This document shows positions 45,065 to 53,664 of a stretch of DNA of 64,000 nt, piece by piece. The stretch's first letter is position 1; each line of letters opens with the position of its first letter. Origin of the DNA: Rhodoferax koreense (GTDB taxonomy: Bacteria > Pseudomonadota > Gammaproteobacteria > Burkholderiales > Burkholderiaceae_C). The translations under genes were made by a program, and so were the position numbers. The stretch is taken from positions 372,001 to 436,000 of the forward strand of contig NZ_CP019236.1 in NCBI RefSeq assembly GCF_001955695.1, given 5' to 3'. Under the pieces are notes generated by a model, which did no database searches, was not told the DNA's origin, and worked only from the letters and a program-made list of their open reading frames with translations.

Positions 45065-45421
45065 TCAGTCCGCCTTTTCCGCTTCGTGCGGGCCGGAGAT
45101 CCGCAGCACCCAGGCGGTGACGGCCAGGCCGATCCAGGTCGAGACCACCAGCGCGAGCAGGATGCGCACGCCATAGGTGCCAATGAGCGACAGGTGGGTC
45201 ATCACGCCCACGCCCACCGGCACGAACAGCAGCGACAGGTGCGACAGCAGGAAATCGGCGCATGCGGCCACCGGTGCCTGCACAAGTGGCCAGCGCAACG
45301 CGACCAGCAGCAGGATCATGCCGACCACCGGTCCGGGGAACGGCAACTGCAGTCCACGTGCCAGCAACTCGCCGATCGACTGCAGTGCGAGCAGCCAGGC
45401 CATTCCGCGCAGGGGAAGCAT
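45065..45421 (-). CDS. lrgA: CidA/LrgA family holin-like protein
   Basis: A 118-residue protein with four predicted membrane helices. The conserved LPFPGPVVGMILL and HLSLLFVPVGVGVM are diagnostic of CidA/LrgA. The start MLPLRGMAWLLAL is the only one giving the family length. It probably forms one functional unit with LrgB. The gene begins 14 nt after the end of the GlcD-like gene, so all three may be one operon. Confidence 0.9.
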   Translation of the reverse strand: MLPLRGMAWLLALQSIGELLARGLQLPFPGPVVGMILLLVALRWPLVQAPVAACADFLLSHLSLLFVPVGVGVMTHLSLIGTYGVRILLALVVSTWIGLAVTAWVLRISGPHEAEKAD

Positions 45422-45435
45422 GGAGGCCGCCTGCT

Positions 45436-46938
45436 TCAGAATCGCGGCAGGTCGGGGTGGCTGATCTGCCCGCCGCGGACCAGCATCTTGCCGTATTCGG
45501 CGCAGCGGTTCAGCGTGGGAATCACCTTGCCAGGATTCAGCAGCCCCTTGGCATCGAAGGCGCGCTTCAGGCCGAACATCTGCTCGTTCTCGGCGGCGGT
45601 GAACTGCACGCACATCGAATTGAGCTTCTCCACGCCGACGCCGTGTTCGCCGGTGATGGTGCCGCCCATGGCGACGCTGGTCTCGAGGATGTCGGCACCG
45701 AACAGTTCGCAGCGGTGCAGCTGGTCGGGGTCGTTCGCGTCGAACAGGATCAGCGGATGCAGGTTGCCGTCGCCCGCGTGGAACACGTTGGCGCAGCGCA
45801 GCTGGTATTTTTTCTCCATCTCCGCGATGGCCAGCAGGATGTCGGCCAGGCGCTTCCTCGGAATGGTCGAATCCATGCACATGTAGTCGGGGCTGATGCG
45901 GCCAGAGGCGGGGAACGCGTTCTTGCGGCCGCTCCAGAAGCGCAGCCGTTCGGCCTCGTTGTTGCTGACGGTAATGGCCGTCGCGCCGCATTCGCGTAGC
46001 ACCGCGCTCATGCGGCCGATTTCTTCTTCCACCTCTTCCGGCGTGCCGTCGCTTTCGCACAGCAGGATGGCTTCGGCCGTGAGGTCGTAACCCGCGTGCA
46101 CGAAATCTTCGACGGCCGCCGTCATGGGTTTGTCCATCATCTCCAGCCCGGCCGGGATGATGCCGGCCGCGATCACCGCCGCCACCGCGTCGCCGGCCTT
46201 GCGGATGTCGTCGAAGCTGGCCATGATGCAGCGCGCCAGCTGGGGCTTGGGCACGAGCTTGACGGTGACCTCGGTGGTGACGGCGAGCATGCCCTCGGAG
46301 CCGATCAGCACGCTGAGCAGGTCGTAGCCCGGCGCGTCGAGCGCGTCGCTGCCGAAGGTGACCGGTTCACCCTCGATGGTGAAGCCCTGCACCTTGACCA
46401 CGTTGTGCACGGTCAGCCCGTACTTCAGGCAGTGCACGCCGCCCGAGTTCTCTGCCACGTTACCGCCGATGGTGCAGGCGATCTGGCTCGACGGATCGGG
46501 CGCGTAGTACAGGCCGTACGGCGCGGCGGCCTCGCTGATGGCCAGGTTGCGCACGCCGCCCTGCACCAGCGCCGTGCGGCTCAGCGGATCGACCTTCAGG
46601 ATGCGGTTGAACCGCGCCAGCGACAGCGTCACGCCCAGCGCATGCGGCATCGCGCCGCCAGACAGGCCCGTGCCGGCGCCGCGGGCCACCACCGGCACAT
46701 TGAGCGCGTGGCAGGTGCGCAGCACGGCTTGTACCTCGGCATAGGTTTCGGGCAGGGCGACGATCAGCGGGCGCTGGCGGTAGGCGGTCAGGCCATCGCA
46801 CTCGTAGGGCACGGTGTCTTCCGCGTTCCACAGCAGCGAATGTGATGGCAAATGGGCCCGCAGTGCTTGAACCACCTGCGCCTGCCGCTCTGTTCTTTGT
46901 AGCAGATCCTGCTGGCTGGAAGACGTGGGAGCGTTCAT
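45436..46938 (-). CDS. FAD-linked oxidase, GlcD/D-lactate dehydrogenase-like
   Basis: A 500-residue flavoprotein of the VAO/PCMH family. Start MNAPTSSSQQ with AAGGTG 6 nt upstream. The FAD-binding domain has VVARGAGTGLSGGAMPHALG and IGGNVAENSGGVHCLKYG; the C-terminal cap has RCANVFHAGDGNLHPLILFD and TGEHGVGVEKL with the catalytic His residues. It oxidises a 2-hydroxy acid, most likely glycolate or D-lactate; no glcE/glcF genes follow, so it may be a single-subunit D-lactate-type enzyme. Confidence 0.9.
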   Translation of the reverse strand: MNAPTSSSQQDLLQRTERQAQVVQALRAHLPSHSLLWNAEDTVPYECDGLTAYRQRPLIVALPETYAEVQAVLRTCHALNVPVVARGAGTGLSGGAMPHALGVTLSLARFNRILKVDPLSRTALVQGGVRNLAISEAAAPYGLYYAPDPSSQIACTIGGNVAENSGGVHCLKYGLTVHNVVKVQGFTIEGEPVTFGSDALDAPGYDLLSVLIGSEGMLAVTTEVTVKLVPKPQLARCIMASFDDIRKAGDAVAAVIAAGIIPAGLEMMDKPMTAAVEDFVHAGYDLTAEAILLCESDGTPEEVEEEIGRMSAVLRECGATAITVSNNEAERLRFWSGRKNAFPASGRISPDYMCMDSTIPRKRLADILLAIAEMEKKYQLRCANVFHAGDGNLHPLILFDANDPDQLHRCELFGADILETSVAMGGTITGEHGVGVEKLNSMCVQFTAAENEQMFGLKRAFDAKGLLNPGKVIPTLNRCAEYGKMLVRGGQISHPDLPRF

Positions 46939-47034
46939 GGTCGGCACCTTGATGGAATGCTTCACTTTAAGTGAAATCGCACGGCGCGGGCCTGAAGAAA
47001 ATGGTGGGGCCTTGTGAAAAACCCGCGCCGGAAT

Positions 47035-47931
47035 TCAAACGACGGCGTTCTTCAGCCAGGCCGCAAAAGCCGCGCATTCCCAGCGGTCCATGGTGCCGGT
47101 GCGCCAGCACAGGTAGTGCGCATGCGGGCTGGGCACACTCTGGGAAAAGGCGGCGCCCGTGCCCAGGCGCACCAGCGCGCCGTTGTCGAGCCAGGGTGCG
47201 GCCAGCTTGAGCCGGATCAGCCCCACGCCCATGCCGGCGGCCGCGCCGTCGCACATCAGGCCGACGTCGTTGAACTGCGAACCCTCGAGCGGCTCCGGCC
47301 AGTCGAGCTTCTGCGCCTGGAACCAGGTGCGCCAGGGCTCGAGCGCCGAGCGCAGCAGTGGCACGCCTTCCAGGTCCTCTGCATGCTCGAACGGGCCGTG
47401 CTCGCGCACGAAGGCCGGCGAGGCCAGCGGCGTGACCTCGTCGCGCGTGAGGCAGACATGTTCCACGTCGGCATAACGCCCCGCGCCGAAGCGGATCATC
47501 ATGTCGGCATCCTCGGCCACCACGTCGAGCAGGGGGATCGACACCTGCAGCGTGAGGTCGATCTCGGGATAGGCCTCGGTGAACTGGCGCAGCCGCGGGA
47601 TCAGGATGGCCCGCGCAAAGGTCGGCGTGACGGCCAGGCGCAGCTTGCGTTTGCCGGGCGCGGGCTGGGCGCTCGGGAAGCGCTCCAGGATCGCCAGCCC
47701 CTCACGCACATGCGCCAGGTATTCGCTGCCTTCGGTGGTCAGCGAAAAATCGGCGCGGCCGAACAGCTTCAGCCCGATGATCTGCTCGAGCTGCCTGACG
47801 CGGTGGCTCACCGCGCTCGGCGTCACGCACAACTCTTCGGACGCCTGTGTCACGCTGCGCAGGCGCGCCAGCGCCTCGAAGGTCAGCAGACATTGGATCG
47901 GGGGGATGCGGGCGACACGGGAAGTAGCCAT
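47035..47931 (-). CDS. LysR-family transcriptional regulator (GcvA-like)
   Basis: A 298-residue regulator. Start MATSRVARIPPIQ; the longer frame passes the divergent psd promoter. The helix-turn-helix reads LLTFEALARLRSVTQASEEL, then VTPSAVSHRVRQLEQIIG and LFGRADFSLTTEG, the GcvA/AmpR-like subgroup. It is upstream of and parallel to the GlcD-like gene and divergent from psd; the former is the more likely target. Confidence 0.88.
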   Translation of the reverse strand: MATSRVARIPPIQCLLTFEALARLRSVTQASEELCVTPSAVSHRVRQLEQIIGLKLFGRADFSLTTEGSEYLAHVREGLAILERFPSAQPAPGKRKLRLAVTPTFARAILIPRLRQFTEAYPEIDLTLQVSIPLLDVVAEDADMMIRFGAGRYADVEHVCLTRDEVTPLASPAFVREHGPFEHAEDLEGVPLLRSALEPWRTWFQAQKLDWPEPLEGSQFNDVGLMCDGAAAGMGVGLIRLKLAAPWLDNGALVRLGTGAAFSQSVPSPHAHYLCWRTGTMDRWECAAFAAWLKNAVV

Positions 47932-48045
47932 GTCGGTATTGTCGCCGCCCGGGTCGGGTGTTTGCCCGACGCCGGAGACAAGAGGCCGCTGGGTAGAATC
48001 GCCGCTCCAAATCGCCGAGTTCGGCCATAAAAACAGGGGACCCAC

Positions 48046-48888
48046 GTGTCAGACCGTTCCAAAGTGCTGCCACAGTACCTTCTGCCCAAGCAGGCCATCA
48101 CCTCGTTCGGCGGCCACGTCGCCTCGGCACGCGCGGGGGGTATCACCACCGGCATCATCCGCTGGTTCGTCCGCAAATACGGTGTCGACATGAGCGAGGC
48201 CGCCAATCCCGACATCACCAGCTACGCCAGCTTCAACGAGTTCTTCACGCGCGCGCTCAAGCCCGGCGTCAGGCCGATCGCCCTGGCCGACCTGGTGTGT
48301 CCCGTCGACGGTGCCATCAGCCAATTCGGTGCGATCGACCGCGACCAGATCTTCCAGGCCAAGGGCCACAGCTATTCCACCACGGCGCTCGTCGGCGGGG
48401 ATGCCGCACTGGCCGCGCAGTTCCAGAACGGCCATTTCGCCACCATCTACCTGAGCCCGCGCGACTACCACCGCATCCACATGCCGTGCGACGGCCGCCT
48501 GCTGCGCATGATCTACGTGCCGGGCGAGCTGTTTTCGGTGAACCCGGTCACGGCGCGCGGCGTGCCCGGCCTGTTCGCGCGCAACGAGCGCGTGGTGTGT
48601 GTCTTCGATTCACCGCTGGGGCCGTTCGTGCTGACACTCGTGGGCGCCACCATCGTGGGCAGCATGGCCACGGTCTGGCAGGGCGTGATCAACCCGCCGC
48701 GCGGCCCGGTGCGCGAATGGCGTTATGAAGACCAGGACATCCGCCTGAAACAGGGCGAGGAAATGGGCCGTTTCCTGCTGGGTTCAACCGTGGTGCTGCT
48801 GTTCCCCAAGGGGCCGCTGCAGTTCAACCCGGCCTGGGCGCCGGCCGGCGCCGTGCGGCTCGGCCAGGTCATGGCCAATCGCGCCTGA
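48046..48888 (+). CDS. psd: phosphatidylserine decarboxylase proenzyme
   Basis: A 280-residue inner-membrane enzyme making phosphatidylethanolamine from phosphatidylserine. GTG start. The autocatalytic cleavage site LGST is in GRFLLGSTVVLLF near the C-terminus; cleavage leaves a pyruvoyl group on the Ser of the alpha chain. Conserved YASFNEFFTRALKPG, CPVDGAISQ and HFATIYLSPRDYHRIHMP with catalytic Asp and His residues are all present. Confidence 0.97.
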   Translation: MSDRSKVLPQYLLPKQAITSFGGHVASARAGGITTGIIRWFVRKYGVDMSEAANPDITSYASFNEFFTRALKPGVRPIALADLVCPVDGAISQFGAIDRDQIFQAKGHSYSTTALVGGDAALAAQFQNGHFATIYLSPRDYHRIHMPCDGRLLRMIYVPGELFSVNPVTARGVPGLFARNERVVCVFDSPLGPFVLTLVGATIVGSMATVWQGVINPPRGPVREWRYEDQDIRLKQGEEMGRFLLGSTVVLLFPKGPLQFNPAWAPAGAVRLGQVMANRA

Positions 48889-48900
48889 CGCGTCCCCGGT

Positions 48901-49749
48901 TTACTTGAAGACGACGGTCTTGTGGCCGTTGATCAGCACGCGGTGTTCGCTGTGCCACTTCACGGCGCGCGCCAGCACCTGGCTTTCGGTGTCTCGGCCC
49001 TGGGCCGTCAGGTCTTCCACCGTGCGGCTGTGGTCCACGCGCGCCACGTCCTGCTCGATGATCGGGCCTTCGTCGAGGTCGGCCGTCACATAGTGGGCCG
49101 TGGCACCGATGAGTTTCACGCCGCGGTCGTGCGCCTGGTAATACGGCTTGGCGCCCTTGAAGCTCGGCAGGAACGAGTGGTGGATGTTGATCGCGCGGCC
49201 GGCGAGCTTGCGGCACAGGTCGTCGCTCAGGATCTGCATGTAGCGCGCCAGCACCACGAGTTCGGCGCCCTCGGCCTCGATCACTTCATACGCGCGGCCC
49301 TCGGCCTGGGCCTTGGTGGCGGCGGTGACCGGGATGTGGTGAAACGGCACGTTGTAGCTCGCGGCGAGCTGGTAGAAGTCGCGGTGGTTGCTGATGATGG
49401 CGCGGATGTCCAGCGGCAGCAGGCCGCTTTTCCAGCGGAACAGCAGGTCGTTCAGGCAATGGCCTTCCTTGCTCACCATCAGCACGGTGCGCACCGGCGC
49501 CGACGTGGCGTGCAGGCTCCAGCGCATGCCGAAACCGTCGGCAAAGGGCTGGAGCTGCGTGCGCAGTTCCTCGAAGCCCAATGATTCGCAGGCGAATTGC
49601 ACCCGCATGAAAAACAGGCCCGTGTCATGGTCGTTGTATTGCGCGGCTTCTTCGATGTTGCCGCCGCGCTCCAGCAGGAAGCCGGAGACCGCATGCACGA
49701 TGCCCGTGCGGTCCGGGCAGGACAGGGTCAGGATGTAGGCGTGGTTCAT
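48901..49749 (-). CDS. purU: formyltetrahydrofolate deformylase
   Basis: A 282-residue enzyme hydrolysing 10-formyl-THF to THF and formate, supplying formate for PurT and balancing one-carbon units. An N-terminal ACT domain (residues 1-80, YILTLSCPDRTGIVHAVSGF) is followed by the formyltransferase domain with INIHHSFLPSFKGAKPY and GATAHYVTADLDEGPIIEQD, containing the catalytic Asn-His-Asp set. Start MNHAYILTL gives the normal length. Convergent with psd, 12 nt apart. Confidence 0.97.
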   Translation of the reverse strand: MNHAYILTLSCPDRTGIVHAVSGFLLERGGNIEEAAQYNDHDTGLFFMRVQFACESLGFEELRTQLQPFADGFGMRWSLHATSAPVRTVLMVSKEGHCLNDLLFRWKSGLLPLDIRAIISNHRDFYQLAASYNVPFHHIPVTAATKAQAEGRAYEVIEAEGAELVVLARYMQILSDDLCRKLAGRAINIHHSFLPSFKGAKPYYQAHDRGVKLIGATAHYVTADLDEGPIIEQDVARVDHSRTVEDLTAQGRDTESQVLARAVKWHSEHRVLINGHKTVVFK

Positions 49750-49779
49750 AAGGCCTGGGATTGTCGCAGGATGTTTGTA

Positions 49780-49876
49780 TGCCCCCACGCTCGTCACTTT
49801 GTGTACTCGCTGCCCCCCCGAGGGGGCGCGCCCGCCTTGGGGCGGCCCGGCGGCGGGCTGTGCTCCCACGCTCGTT
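49780..49876 (+). repeat. dispersed repeat family 2, divergent copy
   Basis: CCCCCACGCTCGTCACTTTG, then TACTCGCTGCCCCCCCGAGG followed by GGGCGCGCCCGCC, with a second partial unit (GTGCTCCCACGCTCGTTACT). It is related to 54719-54791 but less similar. It fills the 125-bp gap between purU and the ChaN gene. Confidence 0.7.
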
Positions 49877-50711
49877 ACTGGGATGAACCACCCATCTGCT
49901 GCTTCATGTCGGCGCAATAGTCCTTGGCGGGCACGGCCGGTGTGGGCCAGACCGCGTCGAAGGCGGTGGCCGGCTCGGCCTGGCGACCCTCGGCCAACAG
50001 CCGTACCGTTCGCACCTTCAGCGTCGGCGGCAGGTGCAGGGGCACACCGAGCCCGTTGGCCACATGGCCGCTGCCGGCCAGCAGCACCACCACCTTGCCC
50101 GGCATCGCGGCCTCGGCGATCGTGTGCGCCATGCTGCGGTCGCGGGCGATCTGGATGCGCGTCATCGGCGCGATCTGCGCTTCGGGCAGCATCTCGCAGT
50201 GCCCCGCGCGGATCGCCTGCCGCTGGATCTGCAGTGCGGCGTCGGGCAGGTGGTCGTCGAGCCGCCGGTTGCCCATGGCCTCGCGCATGTCCAGGCGCTG
50301 CAGGTTGGCACCCAGCACCGGCACACCGGCTCGCACGGCCGTCATCACCGCCGGGCCGTACGCGGACCAGGGCCAGCCCTTGAGGTCCCAGGCCAGCACG
50401 GCCTGCACCCGGGCCTCGCTGGCATCGGGCGGCAGGCCGGCCGTGGAGCGGCCGCGTTCGGCCATCTCGATGACCAGGGCTGCCAGCCGACCGCGTTCGG
50501 CAAACGAGGCCACCACCCGTTGCTCGATGCGCTGGTGTTCGGCCGCGTCGTGTTGTTCGCCGAGCAGCACCGCGTCGGCCGGTGGCAGCGCAAGGATGCG
50601 CGCGCTGATGGCGTCCGACGCGCTGGGCGGCTTGGTGCCGGCGCAGCCGCCGATCAGCATCGCCAGCAGCAGGGAAGGGAAAAACGCGAAGGAAAGACGG
50701 CGCACTTGCAT
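49875..50711 (-). CDS. ChaN family lipoprotein
   Basis: A 278-residue lipoprotein with signal peptide and lipobox GGC (residues 21-23, LIGGCAG). The family motif VLLGEQHDAAEHQRIEQRVV (about residues 48-67) and ALVIEMAERG are typical of the ChaN/TraB-like haem-regulated iron-binding lipoproteins, in which a conserved His-containing motif binds haem. The body has GKVVVLLAGSGHVANGLGVP near the C-terminus. Probably periplasmic membrane-attached. It ends in GGSSQ with no obvious further domain. Confidence 0.87.
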   Translation of the reverse strand: MQVRRLSFAFFPSLLLAMLIGGCAGTKPPSASDAISARILALPPADAVLLGEQHDAAEHQRIEQRVVASFAERGRLAALVIEMAERGRSTAGLPPDASEARVQAVLAWDLKGWPWSAYGPAVMTAVRAGVPVLGANLQRLDMREAMGNRRLDDHLPDAALQIQRQAIRAGHCEMLPEAQIAPMTRIQIARDRSMAHTIAEAAMPGKVVVLLAGSGHVANGLGVPLHLPPTLKVRTVRLLAEGRQAEPATAFDAVWPTPAVPAKDYCADMKQQMGGSSQ

Positions 50712-50761
50712 GCCGTGGATACTACGGCTGTTTTCCGCCGCGCCCCATTGCCGCCATTGCC

Positions 50762-51838
50762 TTGCCGCTCCGCACCTGTTTTTCCCCCATCCTGCGTGTC
50801 GCCCTGACCCTGCTGCTGGCCTTCGCGGCCGCGCAGTTGTGCCTGCTCTTGCGCACGCCGCTGCCGTGGATGATCGGGCCGCTGCTGTCCACCGGCCTGG
50901 CCTCGGTGCTGGGCGCGCCGACCTGCAGCTGGTCGCGGTTGCGCAACGCGGGGCAGTGGACCATCAGCGTCGCGCTCGGCTTGTATTTCACGCCCGAGAT
51001 CACGGCCCTGGTCGGCAGCCTGTGGTGGGTCATGGTCCTGGGCATCGCCTGGGCGCTGGGTCTTGGCCTGTTGTTTGGCCGCTGGCTGCAGCGCATGCAT
51101 GCGGCGCAGCTGCCTGGCATTGGCGCCGCCCAGCTGCGGGCCACGGGCTATTTCGCCGGGGCCATCGGTGCGGCTTCGGAAATGACGCTGCTGGCCGAGC
51201 GGGCCGGCGCGCGCACGGACCTGGTGGCCGCCGCGCACACCTTGCGGGTCCTGATGGTGACGCTCACCGTGCCGTTCGCCCTGCAGTTTGCCGGGCTGCA
51301 CGGCGAAATGCTGGTGGTGGCGCCGGGTACGCGTGTCGTTTCGCCGGGCGGCCTGGCGCTACTGGCCGTGTGCACCGGGTGTGGCGCCTTGTTGCTGGAA
51401 AAGATGGGCCGGGCCAACCCGTGGTTCCTCGGGCCGCTGGTCGTCTGCATGGGCCTGACCATGGCGGAGGTGCAGCTCTCTGCCGTGCCGCAGTGGATGT
51501 CGAATGCCGCGCAACTGGTGATCGGTGTGAGCCTGGGTGTGCGGTTTTCACCCGCCTTCGTTCACACCGCGCCGCGCTGGATGGCGACCGTGGCCTTTGG
51601 AACGCTGGGGTTGATGGGCTTGTGCGCCGTGCTGGCGTGGGGGTTGGCCTGGGTGACGGGCTTGCATCCGGCGACCATGGTGCTGGCCACTTCGCCCGGC
51701 GGCATCGCCGAGATGGCCATCACGGCCAAGGTGTTGAATCTGGGGGCGCCGATCGTGACGGCTTTTCAGGTCTGCAGGCTGATCGCCGTGCTGATTTTGG
51801 TGGAACCGCTGTACCGCTGGACCAACGCCACGCGGTGA
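50762..51838 (+). CDS. AbrB family membrane protein (ammonia-monooxygenase-type regulator)
   Basis: A 358-residue polytopic protein of about ten helices with an internal duplication: LPWMIGPLLSTGLASV and GPLLxxxGL-type repeats, plus LPGIGAAQLRATGYFAG and VTGLHPATMVLATSPGGIAE, characteristic of the AbrB/PF05145 family. Annotated in many genomes as ammonia monooxygenase, which is misleading. A TTG start at 50762 is assumed because no ATG or GTG is in place, and the N-terminus is therefore uncertain. Divergent from the ChaN gene. Confidence 0.85.
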   Translation: MPLRTCFSPILRVALTLLLAFAAAQLCLLLRTPLPWMIGPLLSTGLASVLGAPTCSWSRLRNAGQWTISVALGLYFTPEITALVGSLWWVMVLGIAWALGLGLLFGRWLQRMHAAQLPGIGAAQLRATGYFAGAIGAASEMTLLAERAGARTDLVAAAHTLRVLMVTLTVPFALQFAGLHGEMLVVAPGTRVVSPGGLALLAVCTGCGALLLEKMGRANPWFLGPLVVCMGLTMAEVQLSAVPQWMSNAAQLVIGVSLGVRFSPAFVHTAPRWMATVAFGTLGLMGLCAVLAWGLAWVTGLHPATMVLATSPGGIAEMAITAKVLNLGAPIVTAFQVCRLIAVLILVEPLYRWTNATR

Positions 51839-51873
51839 GGCGGCCCGCTCAGGCGCGCCTTGTATCCGTTGTG

Positions 51874-52197
51874 TCAGTGGATGACGACGGGGTTCTGCGC
51901 CAGTTCGGCGTAACGCTCCAGCGTGTCCTCGACTTCTTCCTGCGTGGGGGTGTTCAGGCGCCAGGCCGAAATATGCTGCTGGAACAACTCGGCCCAGGAG
52001 CCATCGAGGTAGACCTCCTTGCCCGAGCGTTTGTCGACGATCTCGAAACCGTGTCGTTCGAGCGTGGGTACCGGCAGGCCGCGGGTGGACAACACGATTC
52101 CCGACGGCAGGCCGTTGTCGGTTTCGGCCTCTTCGGGCAGCGCGTTGGCTTCCATGTGGACCACCGCGAAAGATTCAGAGTCGTAGAGCGTGTTCAT
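51874..52197 (-). CDS. DUF3567 domain-containing protein
   Basis: A 107-residue acidic soluble protein starting MNTLYDSESFAVVHMEANAL, with GFEIVDKRSGKEVYLDGSWA and EEVEDTLERYAELAQNPVVIH. The DUF3567 family is almost restricted to Burkholderiales and has no known function. The longer upstream frame lacks a ribosome-binding site. Its 203-bp upstream gap suggests its own promoter. Confidence 0.88.
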   Translation of the reverse strand: MNTLYDSESFAVVHMEANALPEEAETDNGLPSGIVLSTRGLPVPTLERHGFEIVDKRSGKEVYLDGSWAELFQQHISAWRLNTPTQEEVEDTLERYAELAQNPVVIH

Positions 52198-52400
52198 GAG
52201 GGCAATGTCCTTTTTCCGTCTGAAACCAGTTTCAAGATACACCGCAGGCCGCAGCAGGGGGATTTTTCGTGTGAAAAAAACGCTGTACGGTGCAATTTGT
52301 GGCGCTTTGTGGACACCGTTCCAAACTGTTTTCCGAAGTCTAGGGAGCAGATTGCAACGATTTCCGCGATTTCAAGGTCGGCCGAGCGGCGCAGCGCGTG
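52198..52400. promoter_or_regulatory. AT-rich upstream region of the DUF3567 gene
   Basis: A 203-bp gap between two minus-strand genes. It contains the palindrome GAAAC-ca-GTTTC near 52222-52233 and several A/T runs (TTTTTCGTGTGAAAAAAA near 52265), a likely promoter area for the downstream DUF3567 gene. No clear -35/-10 pair could be fixed. Confidence 0.4.
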
Positions 52401-53528
52401 TCAGGGTTTGGCCACTTCCTGCAATTTCTGGTCCACGAAATCGCCATTGGCCTGCGTGATGCGGAGGCGCACCGGCAGATACCCGAGCGACGGCGCGAAC
52501 CACACCTCGATCTTCTGGTCGAATTCCTTGCGCGGGTTGCGGCTGACCTTGATGGCCTGCATGGCTCCGTGGGCCAGGTTCAGGGTTTCCTCGCCATCGA
52601 CGGTGAACAGCCACAGCTCCGCGTCGCGCGGGCCCACGATCTGCAGGGTGATGGTGGTGGCCGGCGGGTATTTGTCGGGTTCTCCCGCGAACATCGCCAC
52701 CAGCTGAAAGATCACGCTGAGCCGGTCCTGCGCGCCGGCCAGCAGGGGCGCATCGGGCGTGTTCGCGCTGAAGGTGACCTTGCCCTTGTCGCGTTCGAAA
52801 TGCGCCGCGACCTCGGTGCGCCGCTTGTCGGCGAAGCGCAGGGGCGCCAGTCCCTCGGCGGTGATCTGTCCGCTGCTCATCTGGCTGGCCGAGCCGAGCA
52901 GGAACGCCTTGACCTCCAGGATCGCGTCATAGTTGCTGCCATCCTGCATCCACAGGAGTTGCGCATTGGCGCTGTAGCTCAGGCGTTTGACCTCGCCGGT
53001 CATGTCGTAGGTGATGCGCACCGAGCCTGGAATGGCGAGCACGTTCGCGCCGACGGGGACTTCGCGCGGCGGCGGAACCGGGGCCGACTCCGGCGCGGGC
53101 GCCTCTGGTTTCGCATTCGCCACGGCCTCGGACGCGGCCGGCATCGGTTCGGGCGCGGACGCTGCGGGCTCGGCCGGGGCTTGCGGCTGCGTTGCGGCGG
53201 CGGCCAGCGGTGGCGGCGCGGTCGCGGCGGGCTGTGTTGCCGGGCGCGGTTTCCGCAGGGGCGGGTTGGGCTTGGGCGGCGGCGCAGGTTTCGGCGCCGC
53301 TTCAGGCTTCGGCGGCGGGGCGTTCAGCGTCACGGTGCGCGTGGTGAAGGCCTTCATCGGCGGCCGGATGGCCGCCAGCGGCGCGGACGGCAAGGCCTGC
53401 AACAGCAGCAGATGCACGATCAGCACCAGTGCGCCGATCAGCAGCAGGGCCCGCAGCGGAATGTCCCGGCGGCCGGATGAAAGGCGTTGACCCCTGCCGG
53501 CCTTCGCGCCGCCTGCTTCCACGTTCAA
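52401..53528 (-). CDS. DUF3108 domain-containing membrane-anchored protein
   Basis: A 375-residue protein: short basic N-terminus, one membrane helix (ALLLIGALVLIVHLLLLQAL, about 27-46), a Pro/Ala-rich linker (about 70-165, TonB-like), then the DUF3108 domain (RITYDMTGEVKRLSYSANAQ to the end). The layout is that of an inner-membrane anchor with a periplasm-spanning Pro-rich arm and a beta-rich lipid- or polymer-binding-like end. Start is TTG 53528 or GTG 53522 (GGGAAG lies just upstream of both). Function unknown. Confidence 0.8.
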   Translation of the reverse strand: MNVEAGGAKAGRGQRLSSGRRDIPLRALLLIGALVLIVHLLLLQALPSAPLAAIRPPMKAFTTRTVTLNAPPPKPEAAPKPAPPPKPNPPLRKPRPATQPAATAPPPLAAAATQPQAPAEPAASAPEPMPAASEAVANAKPEAPAPESAPVPPPREVPVGANVLAIPGSVRITYDMTGEVKRLSYSANAQLLWMQDGSNYDAILEVKAFLLGSASQMSSGQITAEGLAPLRFADKRRTEVAAHFERDKGKVTFSANTPDAPLLAGAQDRLSVIFQLVAMFAGEPDKYPPATTITLQIVGPRDAELWLFTVDGEETLNLAHGAMQAIKVSRNPRKEFDQKIEVWFAPSLGYLPVRLRITQANGDFVDQKLQEVAKP

Positions 53529-53664
53529 TGCACTTCCCGTCGTTTGTCGTTCAGTTGAGTCGCTCGATTACCCATAATCCGGTCGATGCCGCGCGCTTCC
53601 ATCAGCCCGCTCACAATCGGAAGATCCGCCGTATTCGCCACGTGCCCGAAAGACAACGAAAACC

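Noticed and set aside
50762..51838. Ammonia monooxygenase
   Set aside because: This is a historical misannotation of the AbrB membrane family; no copper-ligand or AmoA-type motif is present.
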